A stretch of DNA of 64,000 nucleotides from Hyphomicrobiaceae bacterium (GTDB lineage: Bacteria; Pseudomonadota; Alphaproteobacteria; Rhizobiales; Hyphomicrobiaceae), in the NCBI GenBank assembly GCA_025351355.1, contig JANXWC010000077.1, positions 27,568 through 91,567 of the forward strand. Reading direction: 5' to 3'. Position 1 is the first letter of the stretch, and every line of letters starts with the position of its first letter. This document shows positions 37,125 through 45,995 of the stretch, one piece after another. Position numbers and translations under genes: made by a program. Below the pieces are notes generated by a model. The model made no database searches. It saw only the letters and a program-made list of their open reading frames with translations, and was not told the origin of the DNA.

Positions 37125-37715
37125 ATGACCATTCACATCGAACGTCTGACCGGAGCCGAAATGCCGGCGGCCTTGCCTGCGCTGGCGCGGCTCCGGATTT
37201 CGGAATTTCTGGACTGGCCTTACCTTTACAACGGCACCTTAAACTACGAAGAAATCTACCTTAAGGAATTCGCTGCCTCACTAGGCGCAGTCATCGTCGT
37301 GGCTCGCAATGGCGATGATATTGTGGGCGTCAGCACCGGGGCTCCGCTCGCGCACCATCAGGCTGAATTCGGCGCGCCTTTTCGCAAGGCGGGCTTCGAT
37401 GTCAGCCGCGTCTTCTATTTCGGTGAATCAGTGCTCAATCCAAAATTCCGGCGCCAGGGTATCGGCCATCGCTTTTTTGACGAACGAGAGGCTCATGCCC
37501 GCGGTCTGGGTGGTTTTACGCATACCACGTTTTGCAGCGTCGTGCGTCCAGACGATCATCCGGCCAAGCCGCCGAATGCAACACCGCTCGACGCGTTTTG
37601 GCTGAAACGCGGCTACGAGAAAATACCGGGTTTGATCGCAAATTTTTCCTGGCCTGACGTCGGTGAACTCGCTGAGAGTTCAAAACCCATGCAATTTTGG
37701 ATGCGGGCGCTCTGA
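37125..37715 (+). CDS. GNAT family acetyltransferase
   Basis: 196 residues. The acetyl-CoA binding motif is seen as FRRQGIGHRFFDER, with VIVVARNGDDIVGVS before it. The ATG at 37125 gives MTIHIERL; the longer upstream frame overlaps paaK on the other strand and is not coding. Its stop overlaps the next gene's start (TGATG). In other bacteria GNAT and nitrilase domains occur fused in one protein, so these two gene products probably work together. Confidence 0.85.
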   Translation: MTIHIERLTGAEMPAALPALARLRISEFLDWPYLYNGTLNYEEIYLKEFAASLGAVIVVARNGDDIVGVSTGAPLAHHQAEFGAPFRKAGFDVSRVFYFGESVLNPKFRRQGIGHRFFDEREAHARGLGGFTHTTFCSVVRPDDHPAKPPNATPLDAFWLKRGYEKIPGLIANFSWPDVGELAESSKPMQFWMRAL

Positions 37716-38620
37716 TGGCTGAGGCGCAGACGGTGCGGATTGCGGTTGCACAATATCCGCTGGATCGTTTCGACAGTCTCGCCGATTACATGCAGAAGCT
37801 CGAGCGTTGGATTGCCGAAGCCGCCGCCGACAAAGCAGAATTGCTCGTATTCCCCGAATATGGCGCCATGGAATACGCAGCGATCGACCGCAGCGTTGCC
37901 GGTAACCTCGCGGCTTCCCTCGCGGTCGCGGCCGATGCCATGCAGCGCATGGAGGCGGCTCACGCGTCAGCCGCACGCAATCATCATATTCATATCCTGG
38001 CTGCCAGTGGCCCATTTAGGCGTGCCGACGGCAGCTACGTCAACCGCGCGAAACTGTTTGGGCCTTCTGGCGTTTATGGCTGGCAAGATAAATTGATCAT
38101 GACGCCGTTCGAGACGAGTTGGGGCATTACCGCCGGAAAGTCGCTGCGCATTTTCGAGACGTCGCTAGGGCGTATCGGCATTGCCATTTGCTACGACAGC
38201 GAGTTCCCCCTGTTGGTACGTGCCATGTGCGAAGCGGGGGCGGAGTTGATACTCATTCCCTCATGCACCGAATTCGTGTCCGGCTATCATCGTGTTCGCA
38301 CCGCGGCGCTCGCTCGGGCACTTGAAAATGGCTGTGTCACAGTTCAATCGACGCTCATCGGCGATGCTCCCTGGTCTCCGGCCGTCGATCGGAACGTTGG
38401 CTTCGCTGGAATATTTGTCCCAGCCGAACATGGCCTTTCAGACGCCGGCGTGCTGGCACTCGCGACCAACGCGTCACCCTGTTGGGTTACCCGCACCGTT
38501 GACCTCGCCCGTCTGCGCACCGTCCGCCTATCCGGCGAAATGCGCAACACCCAGGACTGGGCGCGGCAGCCGGGAGCGGCGAGCCTCAGCGCCTTGGTCG
38601 AACTTCACTCCGTCGTGTGA
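37715..38620 (+). CDS. Carbon-nitrogen (nitrilase-type) hydrolase
   Basis: 301 residues with the nitrilase catalytic triad Glu (FPEYGAME), Lys (WQDKLIM) and Cys (AICYDSEFP). It hydrolyses an amide or carbamoyl bond; the substrate is unknown. It is translationally coupled to the upstream GNAT gene. The ATG at 37715 begins MAEAQTVRIAVAQYP, where AQYP is the usual family beginning. Confidence 0.9.
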   Translation: MAEAQTVRIAVAQYPLDRFDSLADYMQKLERWIAEAAADKAELLVFPEYGAMEYAAIDRSVAGNLAASLAVAADAMQRMEAAHASAARNHHIHILAASGPFRRADGSYVNRAKLFGPSGVYGWQDKLIMTPFETSWGITAGKSLRIFETSLGRIGIAICYDSEFPLLVRAMCEAGAELILIPSCTEFVSGYHRVRTAALARALENGCVTVQSTLIGDAPWSPAVDRNVGFAGIFVPAEHGLSDAGVLALATNASPCWVTRTVDLARLRTVRLSGEMRNTQDWARQPGAASLSALVELHSVV

Positions 38621-38781
38621 GCTAGTCGCTGCGAGCAAGACAGGTCCGCGATTCCGCCTGTCTCACTCGCTACTTAGGCGCTCGCGATTTTGCCACGATG
38701 TGGCGTTAATTGAAGTGGCACGCGACGTTGTAGCAAGTTCTGGCGAGTTCACCGTTAAGTCGAGCACGGCGAGTAGTTCAC

Positions 38782-40149
38782 ATGGCGACGAGTGATCGCG
38801 CCGCGGTTGGATATCTGTCCGCTGCCGGCGCCACTGGTGGGTTGGAAGACCAGGTCGCGCGCCGGGACCGGCGTATTGCGGAATTCCAGGCCAACATCCG
38901 ACCACGCATCGCTGCTTTCACGGCTTCGACCCCCGCCCTCGAAGACCTGGCCGACAGTTTTCCTGGCCTACTGTTCGCCCTCGCTTCGAACTATAATGAC
39001 GGCCCTTCTCGCGAGCGGGCAATTGCGCTGACCATGCAGGGTGTTGGTCTTCGCCAGATCGGCGATGCTTTAGGACTGCCGTTATGGCTCCGCCGCCTGC
39101 CGCCTGCAGCTTACGCCGAACTATTCGCACAGATGCCGCTCGACGCCGATTTCGGCTTGCGCCTTGGTTCTTTTATTCCGACTGACCGCCGGCGCGCCGG
39201 CTGTTGGTTGTCCGGCGTTTCTGACGCTTATCTAGTCGGCGGCCGCGAATTTGCGTTGTGGACGGCACGCGCCTGGGCATCTTTGACTGCAACCGTGCCA
39301 TCGAACCGCGCACAACTCGTGTCCGCCTGGTATTGGTTTGCGCACAACTATGGGACGCACGGCCACGCACTGCTGCGCCAGAGCTTTGATCCGCAACTTT
39401 CAATCAGCGCCGCCGTCGAAGAATTCAACACGTGGCTGAAGCGCGTCGCGCTCGTTGAATGGCTGGGAACCGGCGCGCTCGAACCTTGGATTCCGGACGC
39501 CAAGATTGGCGCTTACGAATTCTCGATGCTGCGCCGCGCCGAAGATTTTATCGAAGCGGCAGCCGAACTCGACAATTGCCTTGAACAGTTCGCCCCGCGC
39601 CTGAGCAATGGTGTTTCCACCGTTGCCCGCATTAGTCGGAGTGGCCGTATCGTTGCGTGCATCGAGATCGGATTGCATGACACCGATCCTGCGATACCAG
39701 CAATCGTGCAACTGCGCGGCCACAAAAACAAGCGCGTTACCGCTGAAATCTGGCGCAAGGCCTACGATTGGATGTCACATGCGCCGATCGAGCCGTTTGA
39801 GCCCAAACGGCTGACACCTTCGTCCACCGACCGCACCGCTGCGCGCCAGCAGCTGTGGGAACCCTATCTATGCGCTCTCGAACATCACGCCGACCCCGCC
39901 GGGCGTGTTGCCGCTCAACGGCTCCGCCGCAGTCTAATGCCCCGACTGCGCACGCCGGCAACATCGACACGTCGGACCATTCCCATCGAAGCGGTTTGCG
40001 GTGCACCTGAATTACGTCAACCGACGATGCTGCAGCGCGTGCGTGAACACATTGCCACGTTAACCGGCTTTTCCCATGTCGACCACGAGCTGATGCGGTG
40101 GGATTCCATTGAACGGCTCGAAGTCGCCTTGCGTCGTCGGCAGCGCTGA
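38782..40149 (+). CDS. Uncharacterised protein with PcfJ-like C-terminal half
   Basis: 455 residues, cytoplasmic by appearance, Arg/Ala-rich, without membrane helices or signal. Residues ~265-340 (AELDNCLEQFAP, then VACIEIGLHD and IVQLRGHKNKRVT) resemble the PcfJ domain, which I note from memory and hold loosely. The first 260 residues are helical with no recognised family. It stands alone between the nitrilase gene and a convergent GtrA gene. PcfJ genes often occur on plasmids and phages, but nothing else here is mobile. Confidence 0.65.
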   Translation: MATSDRAAVGYLSAAGATGGLEDQVARRDRRIAEFQANIRPRIAAFTASTPALEDLADSFPGLLFALASNYNDGPSRERAIALTMQGVGLRQIGDALGLPLWLRRLPPAAYAELFAQMPLDADFGLRLGSFIPTDRRRAGCWLSGVSDAYLVGGREFALWTARAWASLTATVPSNRAQLVSAWYWFAHNYGTHGHALLRQSFDPQLSISAAVEEFNTWLKRVALVEWLGTGALEPWIPDAKIGAYEFSMLRRAEDFIEAAAELDNCLEQFAPRLSNGVSTVARISRSGRIVACIEIGLHDTDPAIPAIVQLRGHKNKRVTAEIWRKAYDWMSHAPIEPFEPKRLTPSSTDRTAARQQLWEPYLCALEHHADPAGRVAAQRLRRSLMPRLRTPATSTRRTIPIEAVCGAPELRQPTMLQRVREHIATLTGFSHVDHELMRWDSIERLEVALRRRQR

Positions 40150-40162
40150 ACCGACGCATGCT

Positions 40163-40585
40163 TCAACGCCCCGAAGTCCTGAATGCTGCAAAGCGCAGTC
40201 CCAGGTAGCTGGCCACCATCGCGAACAGGCCGGCGATGACCAGCGCAATCAAGGTATTTGTACCGGGAAACAGCAGGAGGATTGCCGCGAAAATGCCATA
40301 GTTTAACGCCGACGCCGACCACGCAACGCCCAGATACTTGGCAAACTCCGCCAGCGTCGGTCGCGTCTTGATCGCGAATGTAAACGTCCGATGTGCCAAC
40401 CAGCCGGCGATCATGGCCAGTGCGATGCTGACTACGCGGGCGTGCAGGACCGGCCACGACGCGCCCGCTGTCAGCAACTTCAGCACCCCGGCGTCGACCA
40501 CGAACGCCAGCGTGCCCGAGGCTAAAAATCCCAGCCAATGTCGCATGCCGCCTGTCGAGGGTTGCGCCGCATGATCGTCGGTCAT
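40163..40585 (-). CDS. GtrA family membrane protein (possible lipid-sugar flippase)
   Basis: 140 residues with four membrane helices and the GtrA pattern (FLASGTLAFVVDAGVLKLL, WLAHRTFTF, KYLGVAWSASALNYG). The ATG at 40585 overlaps the stop of the deacetylase gene by four bases. GtrA-type proteins are proposed to flip undecaprenyl-phosphate-linked sugars. With the GT2 and deacetylase genes it forms a likely glycolipid-modification unit. Confidence 0.88.
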   Translation of the reverse strand: MTDDHAAQPSTGGMRHWLGFLASGTLAFVVDAGVLKLLTAGASWPVLHARVVSIALAMIAGWLAHRTFTFAIKTRPTLAEFAKYLGVAWSASALNYGIFAAILLLFPGTNTLIALVIAGLFAMVASYLGLRFAAFRTSGR

Positions 40586-41463
40586 CCCAACTCCCTTTGC
40601 ACATCGGCCCAATCAATTGTTGGCCCGTCAACGGCGCGATCGACGTGCCAGATGCGCTCGGGCAGTTTCTGGAGCCGCATTAAGGCGTCATGCTCTTGCT
40701 GTCGACGCACGACGACCGGGTCGATCGCTGCGAGCGCCAAATCGGCATATCCGGGATGGCACATGACTATCGACAATCCGCATGCATCTAAATCTTGGCG
40801 TTCGATCTCGCCACTGATTTCCGCTTCGTATGAAGCAGACGTATCGAACGCCGAATAGCCGGCAAAGCGCGTGCTGACGAACAGGCCACGCGCTTGCACC
40901 GCCCTGCCAAAACCCATTCCCAGCAGTTTGACCGTCAGCGCCTTGCCGCCTGCGAACCCGCGCGCCAGCAACTGGCCCGCCGCATCCGCCGGATTGCGCA
41001 CCAACAGCGGTCGCGGCGCGTACCGCGCGGCGAGTTCCGCCAATAGCGCCTGCCGCACGACCGGCAGCACCTGCACATGCTGGTGCCCGTCGACGTGGTC
41101 CGGCGCATGACCAAAATGTTCCTCGAAGAGATCGAGTTGCCGAGCGATTTCTTGGCGGATCTCGTCAGGGGAAAGGTGTCCAAGCAGCGCCGCGCGCATC
41201 AACGACTGCAAACTGGGAAATGCACCATCGGGTGCGAGTCGCGGCATCGGTCCGGCTGGTGCGGCCAACGTCAGATTGAGATGCAGGCCTACGGCTAGTC
41301 GATCGCGGTACCCGCGCAACCGTTGCGCCGCGACCGGCCACTCGGGCATTGTCGTCATAACGCTCGTTGCCGACAACCGCCGCTCAACGGCCAATGCCTC
41401 GATGGAGCGCGCGACTCCGTCAGTCATGGCATAGTCATCAGCCGTCAGGATCGGGCGTCTCAC
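40582..41463 (-). CDS. ChbG/HpnK (YdjC) family deacetylase
   Basis: 293 residues with metal ligand motifs ADDYAMT (Asp), GLHLNLT (His) and DHVDGHQHVQ (His). The family deacetylates N-acetyl sugars, including NaxD acting on undecaprenyl-phosphate-N-acetylhexosamine. It overlaps both the GT2 gene and the GtrA gene by four bases, so the three are coupled. HpnK proper belongs to hopanoid clusters, but no hopanoid genes are present here, so a NaxD-like role fits better. Confidence 0.85.
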   Translation of the reverse strand: MRRPILTADDYAMTDGVARSIEALAVERRLSATSVMTTMPEWPVAAQRLRGYRDRLAVGLHLNLTLAAPAGPMPRLAPDGAFPSLQSLMRAALLGHLSPDEIRQEIARQLDLFEEHFGHAPDHVDGHQHVQVLPVVRQALLAELAARYAPRPLLVRNPADAAGQLLARGFAGGKALTVKLLGMGFGRAVQARGLFVSTRFAGYSAFDTSASYEAEISGEIERQDLDACGLSIVMCHPGYADLALAAIDPVVVRRQQEHDALMRLQKLPERIWHVDRAVDGPTIDWADVQRELG

Positions 41464-42524
41464 GCAGCGCTCGTCGGCAGCCGCGGCGCCTGCTTACCAG
41501 CCTGCCCCTGCGCCGCGATGCCCACCTCGTCGGCGACGATGAACAACGGCCTCCCTTTCACCTCGTCGTAGATGCGACCCATGTACTCACCAATGACTCC
41601 GAGCGAAATCAATTGGATCCCACCGAAGAACATGACCGACACCAAAAGGCTCGGAAATCCCGGCACTTCGTTACCAAAAATAATCGTGCGCGTAAGGAAA
41701 ACCAGCAAGTAGCCAAATGCGCCCATCGACACCAGCAGCCCCATATACGACCAGATCCGCAACGGCACGGTGGAAAACGACACGATGCCATCAAGTGCAA
41801 AATGCCAAAGCTGTCGTGGGCGCCAGCGTGACGTACCTCCATCGAAACGCGGCGGCACATGGTAGTCCACGCCCGTGCTGCTGAAGCCGATCCAGGCATA
41901 GAGCCCCTTGTTAAATCGAGACCGCTCGCTGAAGCTGTTCATCGCATCGACGGCCTTTCGATCGAGCAGCCGGAAATCACCGGCGCCGTCCGGCAGCGAG
42001 GTGCCGCTCATACTTTCGAATGTCTTGTAGAAACCACGGCTGAACAGGCGACGGAACGGACTATCGGAGGCACGATCATCACGCTGACCGTAAACGATAT
42101 CAAATCCATCCCGCCACTTCGCGAGGAACAACGGAATTGTCTCCGGCGGATGCTGCAGATCGGCGTCCATGATGACCACGGCATCACCGGTCGCATACGA
42201 CAGGCCAGCCGCGACAGCTATTTCTTTGCCGAAGTTTCGGCTGAGAAACACCGCTTTTATCCGATTGTCGCTTGCATTGAGCCGCCGCATGACCTGGCAC
42301 GACGCATCTTTCGAACCGTCATCGACAAAAGTGACATCCCAGCTCATCCCCGTTGCGTCGAGCACCGGCTTTAACTTGCCGAAAAGGGCATCGAGTCCCC
42401 GCTCTTCGTTGAACACCGGAATGACCACAGACAGCGTCTTGAGAGATGCCGGTCCCTTTGCCGCCCTCAAAACTTGGGCATCAGCCTCAAGGATGACATC
42501 GGCAGTTGTTGTCGAATGTTCCAA
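41460..42524 (-). CDS. GT2 glycosyltransferase of the GtrB/ArnC/DPM type
   Basis: 354 residues. A GT-A domain (VVIPVFNEERGLDALF, VDDGSKD, MDADLQHPPE) is followed by two C-terminal membrane helices (YMGLLVSMGAFGYLL and a GVIGEYMGRIYDEVK end). Such enzymes transfer a sugar from a nucleotide sugar to undecaprenyl phosphate. The gene overlaps the deacetylase gene by four bases. Confidence 0.92.
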   Translation of the reverse strand: MEHSTTTADVILEADAQVLRAAKGPASLKTLSVVIPVFNEERGLDALFGKLKPVLDATGMSWDVTFVDDGSKDASCQVMRRLNASDNRIKAVFLSRNFGKEIAVAAGLSYATGDAVVIMDADLQHPPETIPLFLAKWRDGFDIVYGQRDDRASDSPFRRLFSRGFYKTFESMSGTSLPDGAGDFRLLDRKAVDAMNSFSERSRFNKGLYAWIGFSSTGVDYHVPPRFDGGTSRWRPRQLWHFALDGIVSFSTVPLRIWSYMGLLVSMGAFGYLLVFLTRTIIFGNEVPGFPSLLVSVMFFGGIQLISLGVIGEYMGRIYDEVKGRPLFIVADEVGIAAQGQAGKQAPRLPTSAA

Positions 42525-42672
42525 AATCTTACCAGACCAAAATCATACCAGACCGAGTGTGGTACACGCCAGCGGTGGCCCTGCTAAAGCGTTCCATAGG
42601 CGAGGTCGCTACGGCGGGCAACCGGTACCACGGCTTATCCTTGCCAAAGCACCACGATAACGGCCTAAGACG

Positions 42673-44424
42673 TTAACGCGTAACGATAATCCCACTATCT
42701 ATCAAACGTCGATGAAAAGCCAGGATCGCACCCTGCTTGTTGCAACCATAATTGCGGCCATTACATAGTGTCAGCAGGCGTTGTCGCTCCCTGTTGGCAT
42801 CCGACAACGGCAGGCCCGCTGCGTGCTGCACCAGCATCCCTAGATAGGGTACGTCGACGACGTCTTGTGCCGGCAATGCGGGCACTTCGTAGTTGATGCC
42901 GTCCATGGCGAAGTATGTGAGAAATCCCGGCGCGTCCGCAATCATCGTCGCGTCTTCAGCCTCCGTCTCCTCTTTGAATCCAAGCAAAGTGCGCGTCGCG
43001 GTCGGCTGATGATCGCCATAATGCACGATCAGGAAGCGCTCCCCAGGAAAGCGAATTTTGAGGTCGGCAACAAATGCGTCGTAGTCGCGTTTCGCCAACG
43101 CGAGCCGTCGCAGATACTCGTTCATTTCCGGCGTTGTGCCCGGCCCGCCGCCAGCAACGATTTCGCCGGGTTGATAGGTCACATCATAGGGCCAATGGGC
43201 ACTCATCGTCAGGATATAGCTGAACAATGGTGCCCTCGACGTGGCGATATGAGTTTCCAACTCAGCCAATGCGTTATTGAAGTAGAATTTGTCGCGCTCA
43301 TTCGCGGTCTTCGCCTTTTGAGCCTTGGCGTCAAAGATCTCCTTGAGCCCGATCGAAGCATAGAACTTGTCGTTGGAGACGAAGTTCTTCAGGAGAGGGT
43401 AGTAGACTACGTTGCGATAGCCGCACATCGCTAGGTTCTGCGGCAACGTATCGGTTAATCGGTTGACGAGGAAAGTCTGTACGAATTGGCGCATGCCGCC
43501 AAACGCCTGCGTCGAAATTCCCGTTAAAATCGAAAATTCCGTTAACCAGGACGCTCCGCCATAAGTCTCCACACGCAGTTTGTGTGTCCGCCCATCCTGC
43601 GAGCGAAACAGCGGATCGAGTTCCCGGTCGTATTGTAGCTTCGGGAAATAGCCCGGCGGCACCAGGCTTTCCTGATGGATCATGATGATATGCGGCGGCT
43701 TATCGACCATCGCGCAGTCGGCGAGTGCCTTATAATTCGGCGGCGTAACCGGAGCACGTCCCGACGCCTCCAACATCGATCCGCGCGCGAGTGTTTCCAA
43801 TGTCTCCGCCCAGGAAGCATAGAACGACGACACATAAAGCGCCTCAAAATTGAACTGCATGTGCCGCCGCTCGCCTTTCAAGGCAGCGCCCACGATAGTC
43901 AGACAAACTGCAACGGCAAATGCCGTTGCCGACCAAATACGCGGTGATCTCGTTTGATCAAAACGCCATGCCGCGGCGCCGATTATTAGGCTACCAGTCA
44001 GTGCCAATCCGAGCCCGACAACCAGATGCCGCTGTTCGTGCCAGAGATAGCTGAAAGTCGACCACGAACTGAGGTAGAAGAACAGGTCGTAAGCGTGCAC
44101 AACCATATTCATCGTCTGGCGTTTGACCGTCGAAGCCCAAATGACTACCGCGTCCAACGCAGCGACCAACGCCAGCGAAAACATGAGCCGCCGAGTGAAA
44201 AATGCAAGTACGCTCACCAGCGCGCCGGTGACGCCGATGGTAAATACCACATTGAACAGTTGCCCTTCGTACGCATAAAAATAGACGAGCATGAGGACAG
44301 CAAGAGCAGCCGTCGTGCACGCGCTCCACGTGACCGTCCAGCCTCGCCAGGCAAACGCAGGCTCGACCAGCCTGGTCACGACATGCCGGCGGCCAACGGG
44401 CGCGTCAACAACGTACTCTTTCAT
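42673..44424 (-). CDS. Sulfatase-fold membrane enzyme, possible phosphoglycerol/phosphoethanolamine transferase
   Basis: 583 residues. About five N-terminal membrane helices are followed by a sulfatase/AlkP-fold domain with EEP-like metal and nucleophile motifs: SWLTEFSILTG (probable nucleophile Thr), SAHWPY and HYGDHQP. Such proteins move phosphoglycerol or phosphoethanolamine groups to glycolipids. The ATG at 44424 (AAGG just upstream) fits better than an in-frame ATG at 44535. It is upstream of the GT2 gene with a 148-base gap, so it may be a separate unit. Confidence 0.8.
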   Translation of the reverse strand: MKEYVVDAPVGRRHVVTRLVEPAFAWRGWTVTWSACTTAALAVLMLVYFYAYEGQLFNVVFTIGVTGALVSVLAFFTRRLMFSLALVAALDAVVIWASTVKRQTMNMVVHAYDLFFYLSSWSTFSYLWHEQRHLVVGLGLALTGSLIIGAAAWRFDQTRSPRIWSATAFAVAVCLTIVGAALKGERRHMQFNFEALYVSSFYASWAETLETLARGSMLEASGRAPVTPPNYKALADCAMVDKPPHIIMIHQESLVPPGYFPKLQYDRELDPLFRSQDGRTHKLRVETYGGASWLTEFSILTGISTQAFGGMRQFVQTFLVNRLTDTLPQNLAMCGYRNVVYYPLLKNFVSNDKFYASIGLKEIFDAKAQKAKTANERDKFYFNNALAELETHIATSRAPLFSYILTMSAHWPYDVTYQPGEIVAGGGPGTTPEMNEYLRRLALAKRDYDAFVADLKIRFPGERFLIVHYGDHQPTATRTLLGFKEETEAEDATMIADAPGFLTYFAMDGINYEVPALPAQDVVDVPYLGMLVQHAAGLPLSDANRERQRLLTLCNGRNYGCNKQGAILAFHRRLIDSGIIVTR

Positions 44425-44711
44425 GCCTTGGCGCACCCTACCGGAATGATCAGCCACTCTTATTGTGCAAGAGGTGAACGGTTGTGTCACATAACTTTCA
44501 CATTTGCGATGAATGGCGCCTGAAGCAAAGTCCATTCAGCCAAACCAAGTCATTGTTTGACGGATCCGAATGCCGGCATTGGGTGTTACACAGGGTGCGC
44601 ACGGCCAGCGGGCAACCGAGTGGGGCAACCGAGTGCAAAAAAACTTTGCGGAGTATTGCAGCTCCAACGCGAGCAGTTTGTGCAACGCAACAAAAGAAAC
44701 AATATATTACA
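44425..44711. other. Upstream region of the sulfatase-fold gene
   Basis: No supported gene. The stretch holds the sulfatase-fold gene's promoter in the minus direction. A possible plus-strand -10-like TATATT occurs near 44704. Confidence 0.4.
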
Positions 44712-44816
44712 ATGAGTTACACGAAAAGCAAAAAATTGCGCGACGGACCAGCGTTGGCCGTCGCCGCTGTGATCAGTCAACATACATCTGGCGTTCATGT
44801 TCAGACCGATAGTTAA
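44712..44816 (+). CDS. Candidate 34-residue peptide
   Basis: The small frame starts MSYTKSKKLRDGPALA and ends with TAA at 44814-44816. A TATATT box lies just before it, but no ribosome-binding site is seen. A strong hairpin follows six bases after the stop. The coding nature is uncertain and composition gives no clear proof. It could instead be part of a long leader for ribA. Confidence 0.3.
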   Translation: MSYTKSKKLRDGPALAVAAVISQHTSGVHVQTDS

Positions 44817-44822
44817 ACACAG

Positions 44823-44850
44823 CCGCGACGGGCGCAAATTCCCGTCGCGG
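44823..44850. repeat. Strong hairpin upstream of ribA
   Basis: CCGCGACGGG (44823-44832) pairs with CCCGTCGCGG (44841-44850) around an 8-base loop. No T-run follows on either strand. It lies about 210 bases before ribA, possibly within its leader. Confidence 0.55.
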
Positions 44851-45057
44851 GCTAACAATTGCTGAAAACCGCGAGGTCACGCCCGCAATTTTCAGGCTGC
44901 TTGTAGGCTGGGCGTTCCAGCAAATTGGCAGTGAGTGCCTTGGGGAAGAGAGAGACAATCTCCGTTCAACCTTGTGAATGCCGGCGAGGCATAGCGTCGC
45001 TTTACAAGTCCCAATAAGTTGGTGCACATCGCACCGACATGCCGTTTGGAGAGTTAC

Positions 45058-45702
45058 ATGAAGTCGAATGCGGTTAAGTCCTACGCGCTTGATCTTGATT
45101 GGTCCGCACAAACCATGCTGCCGATCGAGTTGAACGGTGAGGAGTTGCACCTGGAGGCTCGCGCTTATCAGGGTACTGATCCTCACAATCAAGCGTTCGT
45201 CCTGATCAACCGGACGAGCCAGGCAGGAAATGAACTTCCCTACGTTCGCGTTCACAGTGGGTGCGTAACAGGCGATATTTTCCATTCGCTGAAGTGCGAC
45301 TGCTATCCGCAGTTGCAAGCGTCAATGGAGAAGATCACCACGTCCCCGCTTGGTGTCCTTATCTACCTGCCCTATCACGAGGGGCGCGGCATTGGCCTCG
45401 TTGCCAAGATTCGCGCCTACGCGTTGCAAGAGCAGGGCTACGATACAGTTGATGCTAACGTTGCGGTGGGTGCACCCATCGAAGCGCGTGAATATGATCT
45501 TGCTGCCCATATTCTTTTTGATCTCGGCATGCCCGATATCCGATTGCTCAGCAACAACCCGGCAAAAACCGATGCGTTGCGCGCCGAAGGTATTCGCGTC
45601 GTCGAGCAGATCCCAGTTATTTGCAAGCCGAACGTACACAACGTAAGATACCTGGAAACCAAACGGAAACGCATGGCTCACAGGTTGCCTCAACTGGCGT
45701 GA
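45058..45702 (+). CDS. ribA: GTP cyclohydrolase II
   Basis: 214 residues with zinc cysteines in SGCVTGDIFHSLKCDC and the active-site segment HEGRGIGL, plus the later NNPAK motif. GGAG lies about eight bases before the ATG at 45058. It catalyses the first step of riboflavin synthesis from GTP. The RibB half found in RibBA fusions is absent. A terminator follows. Confidence 0.94.
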   Translation: MKSNAVKSYALDLDWSAQTMLPIELNGEELHLEARAYQGTDPHNQAFVLINRTSQAGNELPYVRVHSGCVTGDIFHSLKCDCYPQLQASMEKITTSPLGVLIYLPYHEGRGIGLVAKIRAYALQEQGYDTVDANVAVGAPIEAREYDLAAHILFDLGMPDIRLLSNNPAKTDALRAEGIRVVEQIPVICKPNVHNVRYLETKRKRMAHRLPQLA

Positions 45703-45725
45703 CGCTGGACTAGGACTTCAACTGC

Positions 45726-45758
45726 AAAAGCCGCGTGCGCGTTGCATGCGGCTTTTTT
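45726..45758 (+). terminator. Terminator of ribA
   Basis: AAAAGCCGC (45726-45734) pairs with GCGGCTTTT (45748-45756), and the right arm continues into a run of six T. It lies 24 bases after the ribA stop. Confidence 0.85.
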
Positions 45759-45780
45759 AATGCGCCGAAGCGCAAATACG

Positions 45781-45924
45781 ATGGGTGCGACTATGCAGGG
45801 ACGTATGCGTCGCCAATTGACGACTTTAGCCGCGATCCTCTTGTGCGTGGCAGCTGCAGCAAAAATTTACAAAGCGGCTTATCGGGGCGAAACCATGCAA
45901 TCCCGCGTGAAACCGCTCAACTAA
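45781..45924 (+). CDS. Small membrane protein candidate
   Basis: 47 residues from ATG 45781; in-frame ATGs at 45760, 45793 and 45805 make the start uncertain. It has a basic N-terminus (MQGRMRRQ), one hydrophobic helix (LTTLAAILLCVAAAA) and a short basic tail. No clear ribosome-binding site. It lies between the ribA terminator and a minus-strand terminator, so it would need its own promoter. Confidence 0.4.
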   Translation: MGATMQGRMRRQLTTLAAILLCVAAAAKIYKAAYRGETMQSRVKPLN

Positions 45925-45931
45925 CTTAGCT

Positions 45932-45962
45932 AAAAAAAAAGGCGCGCCCAAATGGACGCGCC
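45932..45962 (-). terminator. Terminator of the Gly/Arg-rich protein gene
   Basis: On the minus strand GGCGCG-TCCATTTGGG-CGCGCC is followed by nine T (45932-45940). It lies 34 bases after the gene's stop. Confidence 0.85.
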
Positions 45963-45995
45963 GTCTATTGCATCATTGTCCAAAACTTTTTTAAG

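Noticed and set aside
44820..45057. FMN riboswitch upstream of ribA
   Set aside because: The hairpin with an AAATTCCC-like loop recalls one arm of the FMN element, but the other conserved arms (AGCCCGCGA, CCGACGGT, AGTCCGGAT) are absent.
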